DNA from: Gammaproteobacteria bacterium | GTDB taxonomy: Bacteria > Pseudomonadota > Gammaproteobacteria > Xanthomonadales > SZUA-5 | NCBI GenBank assembly: GCA_030430155.1 | Contig: JAUIFV010000009.1 | Span: 1-52,195, forward strand | Direction: 5' to 3' | DNA length: 52,195 nt | Shown here: positions 47,001 through 52,195 of the stretch, piece by piece | Position numbering within the stretch: position 1 is the stretch's first letter | Layout: every line of letters starts with the position of its first letter | The notes under the pieces: generated by a model | What the model was told of the DNA's origin: nothing | The model's database searches: none | The model's input: only the letters and a program-made list of their open reading frames with translations | Position numbers and translations under genes: made by a program

Positions 47001-47030
47001 AGGGCCCAGGATCCAGGGCCCAGGGCCCAG
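47001..47030. repeat. Heptad arm left of yedI-like gene
   Basis: Four G-rich heptads with the variant GGATCCA in second place. The inverted arm at 48433-48462 has the same layout (GGATTCA variant), so the two frame 1.4 kb containing the YedI-family gene. Confidence 0.8.
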
Positions 47031-47107
47031 TTGACTCAAACCCGCTGGGCGCCGAAGCCGTTCGTCGCTAAGCTCTAGGCCTTATCAAATCTCCGGAACA
47101 GCCACGC

Positions 47108-48058
47108 ATGGCCGGCAGCAGCTTCTTCATGTTGATCGACGACATCGCCACCATCCTTGATGACGTGGCGGTATTGAGCAAGGTCGCCGCAAAAAAGACC
47201 GCGGGCGTGCTTGGCGATGATCTGGCCCTCAACGCCGAGCAGGTCACCGGGGTACGCGCCGAGCGCGAGCTGCCGGTAGTCTGGGCGGTATTCAAGGGAT
47301 CGATGAAGAACAAGGCCATTCTGGTCCCCGCGGCACTGGCGATCAGCGCCTTTTTGCCCTGGCTGATCCTGCCGCTGCTGATGATCGGCGGCGGCTTCCT
47401 GTGCTACGAGGGATTTGAGAAGGTCGCCCACAAGCTGCTGCACAGCAAGGAGGAGGACGAGGCCCATCACCGCGAGCACCTGGCCAACATCGCCAACCCG
47501 CAAATTGACATGGTGGCAATGGAGAAGGACAAGATCCGCGGCGCCATCCGCACCGACTTCATCCTTTCGGCTGAGATCCTGGTGATCACCCTAGGCACCG
47601 TGGCAGCGGCAAGTTTCGGTATGCAGGTGGCGGTGATGGTGACCATCGCAGTGGCGATGACCATTGGCGTTTACGGTCTGGTCGCCGGCATCGTCAAGCT
47701 CGACGACGTGGGCCTGCACCTCGCCGCCAAACCCGGCGAAAGCGCCCTGGCCGGCGCCCGGCGCGCTCTCGGCCGCGGCATCGTCATCGGTGCTCCCTAC
47801 TTCCTCAAGTTCCTCTCCATCGCCGGTACCGCGGCGATGTTCCTGGTCGGCGGCGGCATCCTCATCCACGGCATCCCCTTCCTGCACCACCTGGTCGAAG
47901 CCTCCGGCACCAGCGCTGGCGAGGTTCCGAACGTCGGCTGGCTGCTCAAGGGCTTGACCGGGATCGGTTTGAACGCGCTGGTTGGGATTGTGGCCGGCGG
48001 GATACTGGTAGGGTTGATGACGGTTTGGACCAAGCTGCGGGGGGCCAAAGCGGCCTGA
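47108..48058 (+). CDS. DUF808/YedI-family inner membrane protein
   Basis: A 316-residue protein. It starts GSSFFMLIDDIATILDDVAV, typical of YedI, and has several membrane helices (LVPAALAISAFLPWLILPLL, ILVITLGTVAAASFGMQVAV, GLNALVGIVAGGILVGLMTV). The role in the family is unknown. It is divergent from the GRASF gene and framed by inverted heptad arms. Confidence 0.9.
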   Translation: MAGSSFFMLIDDIATILDDVAVLSKVAAKKTAGVLGDDLALNAEQVTGVRAERELPVVWAVFKGSMKNKAILVPAALAISAFLPWLILPLLMIGGGFLCYEGFEKVAHKLLHSKEEDEAHHREHLANIANPQIDMVAMEKDKIRGAIRTDFILSAEILVITLGTVAAASFGMQVAVMVTIAVAMTIGVYGLVAGIVKLDDVGLHLAAKPGESALAGARRALGRGIVIGAPYFLKFLSIAGTAAMFLVGGGILIHGIPFLHHLVEASGTSAGEVPNVGWLLKGLTGIGLNALVGIVAGGILVGLMTVWTKLRGAKAA

Positions 48059-48082
48059 TTGGTCAGTGTTTCGGGCACCCGA

Positions 48083-48229
48083 TCAAGACCTTCGCCGCAA
48101 CCCGTACTCGACGATCAGAACAGCGACGACGACGTAGATCAGATACATCCATTGCCAATGGCTCAGCGCATCGGCCCATGAGTTGTCAGCGCTCTTGAAG
48201 GCGACGGCATGGAGCGCCACGCACAGCAA
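48083..48229 (-). CDS. Short membrane-protein frame, possibly truncated
   Basis: Reads HAVAFKSADNSWADALSHWQ then WMYLIYVVVAVLIVEYG, a membrane helix with an RRR tail. A TTG at 48229 is the only start and a stop lies just upstream, so it may be the C-terminal half of a lost small membrane protein (about 48 residues remain). Hydrophobic pattern is the only evidence. Confidence 0.4.
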   Translation of the reverse strand: MLCVALHAVAFKSADNSWADALSHWQWMYLIYVVVAVLIVEYGLRRRS

Positions 48230-48316
48230 GTAGATGCAAGAATGTCAGCTGCTGGGCAATCTCTGAACTTCTCCTGGCGTGGCATCGGAACTGACGGCTT
48301 GCCGACGGGTGTCACC

Positions 48317-48348
48317 GATGCGGTTCACTTCGTTCACCACATCCTACG
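48317..48348. repeat. Dispersed hairpin repeat (GATGCGG...CACATCCTACG)
   Basis: An imperfect palindrome of the kind widespread in proteobacterial intergenic DNA (GATGCGGTTC / GTTCACCACATCCTACG). The rest of the 418-bp gap 48059-48476 holds the short frame at 48083 and the arm at 48433. Confidence 0.55.
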
Positions 48349-48432
48349 CAAGCTACGCAGGCTTCGATCATCTCATCCGCGTAGCGAAGCGCATCAACGA
48401 CGAAAGCCCAGAAGCACCGCATCGAAGCACTC

Positions 48433-48462
48433 CTGGGCCCTGGGCCCTGAATCCTGGGCCCT
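48433..48462. repeat. Heptad arm right of yedI-like gene
   Basis: Complement of the arm at 47001-47030 over 30 bp with one mismatch, inside the variant unit. It lies 14 bp downstream of the BNR-protein stop (minus strand). Confidence 0.8.
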
Positions 48463-48476
48463 TCGCTTAAACCAAG

Positions 48477-51077
48477 CTACTCAAACCCATTCGCAAACAG
48501 TTCCGACTGCGGCAGCGGCCACACCCAGGCGCCGCGAGAGCGGGTCCACACGGCCAGGGTGGTGAAGCCACGGTCGATGGTCATGTCCCAGATCATCACG
48601 TTGGGCAGACCCAGGTGCTTCTGCCAGACCACCGGGTTGGCCTCCACGTCGTCGGTGAAGTACAGCCCCCAGTCGGAGCCGGCGAAGACCTGGCGCGGGT
48701 TGTTGGGATTGACCATCACGCTGTTGACCGGAATGTTCGGCAGGTTGCCGGAGACGTTGCGCCAGGTGAAGGTGGCGCAGTTGGCGGTGCAGCGGACCTG
48801 GAACACGTGGCCGGGGGTGGCCGGGGTGTTCTGGTCGAAGCCGCCGGTCACCGCATAGCCAACCAGCGGGTCGACCGGGTCGGTGACCACGTCGAGGATG
48901 AAGCGATTGGGCAGCACGGTGTTGTTGTCGGTGACGTTGACCCAGGTCGCCGAGTTGGTCACGTCCTGACCCATGTCGAAACCGAACCAGACGTTGCCGT
49001 CATTGGTGCCGGCGATGGCGACATCGGGCGTGCTGACCGCGTAGCTGAGCTGGTTGATCACCGAGCGGTCATTCAGCGTGCCCTTGGTCAGATCCGGGCT
49101 GTTGATCTTCCAGCCGGTGGTCGGGGTGCCGCCGGTGACCGACTCCCAGACCCGGAAACTGCCGGCGATGATCCGCCCGCAGCCGGTTGCGGCGGGGCAG
49201 CCTGTGGTCTCGCCGCCGTACTGGTAGAGGTTGAAGTTGGTGATGAAGGGCTTGCGGTCGCCGGCCCAGCCGCTGGGGGTAGCGCTGACCGTGGAGTTGC
49301 TGCCCAGACCGCCGGAGGCGCTGTTGGTCACCCGGATGTTGCCGTTCTGGCTGGTGTAGTACCAGCGTTGCTGGTTGATCGGCTCGATCGCGCTCCAGAA
49401 GCCGTCGCCGCCGTTGCGGACGAACCAGCGCTGGGCATCGAAATTGCCACCGGCCCAGGTCGATACCATGCATGAGTTGTCCTGGGCGCCACCCACCGCG
49501 CTGGCGTTCGGCGCGGTGTTGAAGTTGGGCGAAATGCCGCCGGAGTAGAACTCGATGGTGTTCAGGGTCTCGTTCAGTGACACCCAGGTGGGCGAGCCGG
49601 ACTGCGCATTGCCGGTGTAGTAGACGCCTCCATCGGTGCCGATCAGCAGTCGATTGGAGTCGCCGTTGACGAAGGCTCGACCATGATGATCGACGTGCGG
49701 TGCCGAACCCATGCTGGCAAAACTGGTGCCGCCGTTAGTGGTGCGATAGGTCCGCAGCGTGCTCATGATCACTGTGTCCGGATCCACCGGGTCGACAGTG
49801 ACGCCCGCGTTGTACCAGGCCTGGGTGCCGTAGGCGGAGTTGTTCGCTGACATCTGCGACCAACTGGTGCCGCCGTCGGTGGAACGCCATACCCCCAGCA
49901 TCACCGGTCCTTCGGCCGATCCCACCTGCGCGTAGATGACGCTGCTGTTGGATGGTGCGACGGCCAGATCGATACGACCGACGCTGTTGGTCGGCACCGG
50001 CACGCCGCCGCCGGTACCTGAAGGCCAACCGTTGTCGCCACGCGAAACCAGGGCCCAGTCGGTGGGACAGCCGCTGGACGGGACGGTGGCGGTGTAGACA
50101 CCGTTGGCGCCATTCTGATTCAGGTCCGGCTGCACCGCGGTTTCAAATCCGCGGGTGCCCACGGCGGCCAGTATGCGGGTCACTCCAGCGCCCATGTCGT
50201 TGACGATCAGGCCGGTGGTGTCCTGTCGCTGCGCGGTAAAGCCGTTGCTCAGGCAGGGACCGGTCCAGGTGTCGCCGGCATCGTAGGACAGGAACACGCC
50301 GGTCTTGGCGCCGACCAGGACGATGTTGGAGTTGTTCGGATCCACCACCACCTTGCCGATGGCCTGGTACTGCGGGACGCCATTGGCGCTGGGCGGGTAG
50401 AAGGGATTGAACACGTCGGCGCCCTTGACCTCCCAGCTGTCGCCGCCGTCGACCGACTTGAGGATGCCGTTGGAGCCGAAGGAGTAGGAGCCGTAGCGCA
50501 AGTCACCGGTTCCGGCGTAGAGCACGTCCGGGTTGTTCGGGTCCAAGGTCAGGTCGCCAATCGCGCTGTTCTGGATCGGCTCCATGGTCGCCGAGTTGTC
50601 GGTGGTGTTGACCCACGTGGTATTGGCATCGCAGCAGTTGGTGGTCTTCCACACGCCGCCGCCGTCAGATCCCATCCAGGCGACGTTGGGCATGGTCGGA
50701 TGGGACACCACCACGTTGGAGCGCCCAGCGACGCCGCCGCCGTTGCCCAACGGGCGGGGGCCCAGCGCGGTAAACATGGCCGGGTTCAGCGCCTCACCAG
50801 CACTGCGCTGCAGCGCAACGCCCTCAGGTATGGACTGCGGCACCTGCGCCGCTTCCAGCGCCGCCTCGCGCAGCCAGTTGGGGCTGAAGTGCCCGGTGGG
50901 GTAGCTGGCGCGGTCGGCCCAGAACGGGCCGTCATAGGCTTCTTCAGCCAGCTTGCCGGCCAGGCGTTCGCCCTCGTCGGCAGAGCCGGCGACCAGCAGC
51001 TTGCCGCTGGGTTGGGTGGCACAGCCGGCCAGAGCGCAGGCAATGGCGAGCAGGAGCGGGCGAGTAAAGCGGTTCAT
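48477..51077 (-). CDS. Secreted lipoprotein with BNR/VPS10-like propeller and FxxGFE tail
   Basis: An 866-residue protein with a lipobox signal (LLLAIACALAGC), so lipid-anchored after cleavage. The body is a large propeller with BNR-type Asp-box repeats (SVDGGDSWEV, SYDAGDTWTG, STDGGTSWSQ, TTNGGTSFAS) and Asn-Pro hinge motifs such as VDPNNSNIV, typical of VPS10/sortilin-like and sialidase-like propellers. No sialidase catalytic set is visible. It ends SELFANGFE, like the protein at 26509. ATG 51077 was chosen for the signal. It probably acts at the cell surface. A fragment of a related gene lies upstream at 51434. Confidence 0.85.
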   Translation of the reverse strand: MNRFTRPLLLAIACALAGCATQPSGKLLVAGSADEGERLAGKLAEEAYDGPFWADRASYPTGHFSPNWLREAALEAAQVPQSIPEGVALQRSAGEALNPAMFTALGPRPLGNGGGVAGRSNVVVSHPTMPNVAWMGSDGGGVWKTTNCCDANTTWVNTTDNSATMEPIQNSAIGDLTLDPNNPDVLYAGTGDLRYGSYSFGSNGILKSVDGGDSWEVKGADVFNPFYPPSANGVPQYQAIGKVVVDPNNSNIVLVGAKTGVFLSYDAGDTWTGPCLSNGFTAQRQDTTGLIVNDMGAGVTRILAAVGTRGFETAVQPDLNQNGANGVYTATVPSSGCPTDWALVSRGDNGWPSGTGGGVPVPTNSVGRIDLAVAPSNSSVIYAQVGSAEGPVMLGVWRSTDGGTSWSQMSANNSAYGTQAWYNAGVTVDPVDPDTVIMSTLRTYRTTNGGTSFASMGSAPHVDHHGRAFVNGDSNRLLIGTDGGVYYTGNAQSGSPTWVSLNETLNTIEFYSGGISPNFNTAPNASAVGGAQDNSCMVSTWAGGNFDAQRWFVRNGGDGFWSAIEPINQQRWYYTSQNGNIRVTNSASGGLGSNSTVSATPSGWAGDRKPFITNFNLYQYGGETTGCPAATGCGRIIAGSFRVWESVTGGTPTTGWKINSPDLTKGTLNDRSVINQLSYAVSTPDVAIAGTNDGNVWFGFDMGQDVTNSATWVNVTDNNTVLPNRFILDVVTDPVDPLVGYAVTGGFDQNTPATPGHVFQVRCTANCATFTWRNVSGNLPNIPVNSVMVNPNNPRQVFAGSDWGLYFTDDVEANPVVWQKHLGLPNVMIWDMTIDRGFTTLAVWTRSRGAWVWPLPQSELFANGFE

Positions 51078-51433
51078 CGGCGTTTCCGGCGGCGCGAAGG
51101 GTTCGCGGATCATCCGCGCGCGAGGGACAAATCGCAAGGAAACAAGTCAAGGTGTGGAACAACGACGGGACAGGCTCCATCGGTCGCGCTGCGGCGAGTC
51201 GATCGCATTCGACCGCTACTGCATTGCTCACTTCATGTAGAGAATCCTGGTGCGATTGCGACGAAAGCGAGAGGAGCGGGCCTATCGATGGCGCCATATC
51301 GGCACGGTTGGCGACGATTTAGCCAAAATTGCGCGGGCCATGAGCAGATTGACTCGTGACCCGCGCCGATTCCCTCATCGAAAAGCCTAGAAACGCATGG
51401 TGATGACCGGAGGCTTCTCCTGTTGCGGGTCCC
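51078..51433. other. 356-bp gene-free gap
   Basis: No gene, repeat or strong hairpin is supported here. Confidence 0.6.
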
Positions 51434-51952
51434 TCACCCCCTGTCGCAAATATCACCGCCGGCCGGATACACCACCTCAGCGGACCAATGGCCACATTCT
51501 GAGTTCGAGCAGGCCCTCACTCTAAGATGTACGTCGAATATGTCACCAGGTCCCGGAGGAGGATCGCTAATCAGGGTCGGTAGAAAACTAGTTGCATTTA
51601 TCGGCCCCGACGTCGACTCACCAGTAAAAACAACCGATGGAGTCCGCCGCTCTTCAACCAGAAAGTGAGTCGCTCCTTCCACCTTATTCCAGAGAATCCC
51701 CCCGTCTCCGGCGCCCGTGCAAGTATAGGATGCAACTCTCAGTCCGCTAGGCACACCGATAGTTGTAGTTCCATAGTCCAAGTCAAGCACGAACGCGCCC
51801 CTTCCATGAGTTCCAATGAGCAGCCGCTTATTCGAAATCCATTCCAGAGACCGAACAGGGGTAGACCTAGGGCCAATCTCCAACGCTTGCCAAAATAAAT
51901 CTGACATCCAGGAAAGAAAATACACCATAAAGGATTTCTTTGCGCCATGCAA
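51434..51952 (-). pseudogene. Remnant of a BNR-propeller protein with FN3-like tail
   Basis: Reads RLLIGTHGRGAFVLDLDYG, the end of a propeller blade, then a fibronectin-like domain (WNKVEGATHFLVEE, VHLRVRACSNSECGHWSAEV). No signal peptide or other blades are found upstream, and the DNA is visibly more AT-rich than the rest of the window. It looks like the 3' fragment of a gene related to the 48477 gene. It lacks the GFE tail. Confidence 0.6.
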
Positions 51953-52195
51953 TTTGGGCTCACACCGGCCGATCGCGGCAGTGACGCGGTCCAGGACTCA
52001 ACCTGACCGCGCTTCTAGGCGAGGCCCGGCCCTTACCAGACATTCGGTTCTGCTCAATTCCGACCTGCGCATTCCTGAAAGCTGCCATTCGTACATCTTG
52101 CAGTCTTTCAAGGCCAATTGAAATTCATGTTTTAACTGCCTGACATAAACGATACGGCTAAGGTGTACTCACCGTTCGAAAGTTTCACGTTTGTT
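51953..52195. other. AT-richer non-coding edge
   Basis: No gene, repeat or terminator is supported. Base composition is lower in GC than the rest of the window. Confidence 0.5.

Noticed and set aside
45249-47078. 609-codon Arg/Gly-rich open frame on the plus strand
   Set aside because: It is the complement of the GRASF repeats; the low-complexity pattern mirrors them.

Overview
This 52-kb window is GC-rich chromosomal DNA, most plausibly from a gammaproteobacterium of the Lysobacterales (Xanthomonadales). That placement is an inference. It rests on an Rrf2-type regulator leading a sufBCDS operon with trailing SufU-like and Rieske genes, long Ser/Thr kinases with C-terminal TPRs, Xanthomonas-type REP sequences, and secreted proteins ending in F-x-x-G-F-E. 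I see no rRNA, tRNA, CRISPR array, intact transposase or prophage.

Layout. 1-9.3 kb: the 5' part of a 5'-3' exonuclease gene, an exported TPR/propeller protein, a Nudix hydrolase, pepQ with a downstream partner, a TPR sensor hybrid histidine kinase and a TPR-sulfotransferase. 9.3-16 kb: a repeat-rich gap, a SEC-C (UPF0149-like) protein, NADP-isocitrate dehydrogenase (icd) diverging from pyrF, an exported unknown and a haloalkane dehalogenase. 16-24.4 kb: a large TPR Ser/Thr kinase diverging from a solitary GspE/PilB-type ATPase, two small cytosolic proteins and an OmpR/HK two-component pair. 24.6-36 kb: an ArnT-like glycosyltransferase, a secreted GFE-tailed protein, a Fur-controlled ferric iron ABC transporter (fbpABC), a two-gene operon of a double-SPFH membrane protein and an SH3 protein, a VOC protein and a bestrophin-like channel. 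36-45.3 kb: a DUF2207 protein and the suf operon (regulator-sufB-two foreign-looking genes-sufC-sufD-sufS-sufU-Rieske). 45.3-52.2 kb: a TfoX-like protein with nine GRASF motifs, a YedI-family protein, a secreted BNR propeller and a degraded relative of it.

The most unusual features fall into two groups. The first is dispersed repeats. One family has arms of about four heptads (GGGCCCA type) in inverted pairs around cores of 30 bp up to about 1.4 kb. A second family consists of elements of about 180 bp with terminal inverted repeats, two copies of which flank the sufU-Rieske end of the suf operon and supply a start codon and a stop codon. The second group is protein oddities. Icd carries a diverged tandem duplication of its metal-binding 14-mer, the SufU-like protein lacks two of three canonical cysteines, a nucleotidyltransferase/small-protein pair is translationally coupled into the suf operon, and the GRASF protein looks like a multivalent scaffold.

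Start codons were chosen from ribosome-binding sites, signal peptides and operon overlaps. All family assignments come from motif recognition without database searches.
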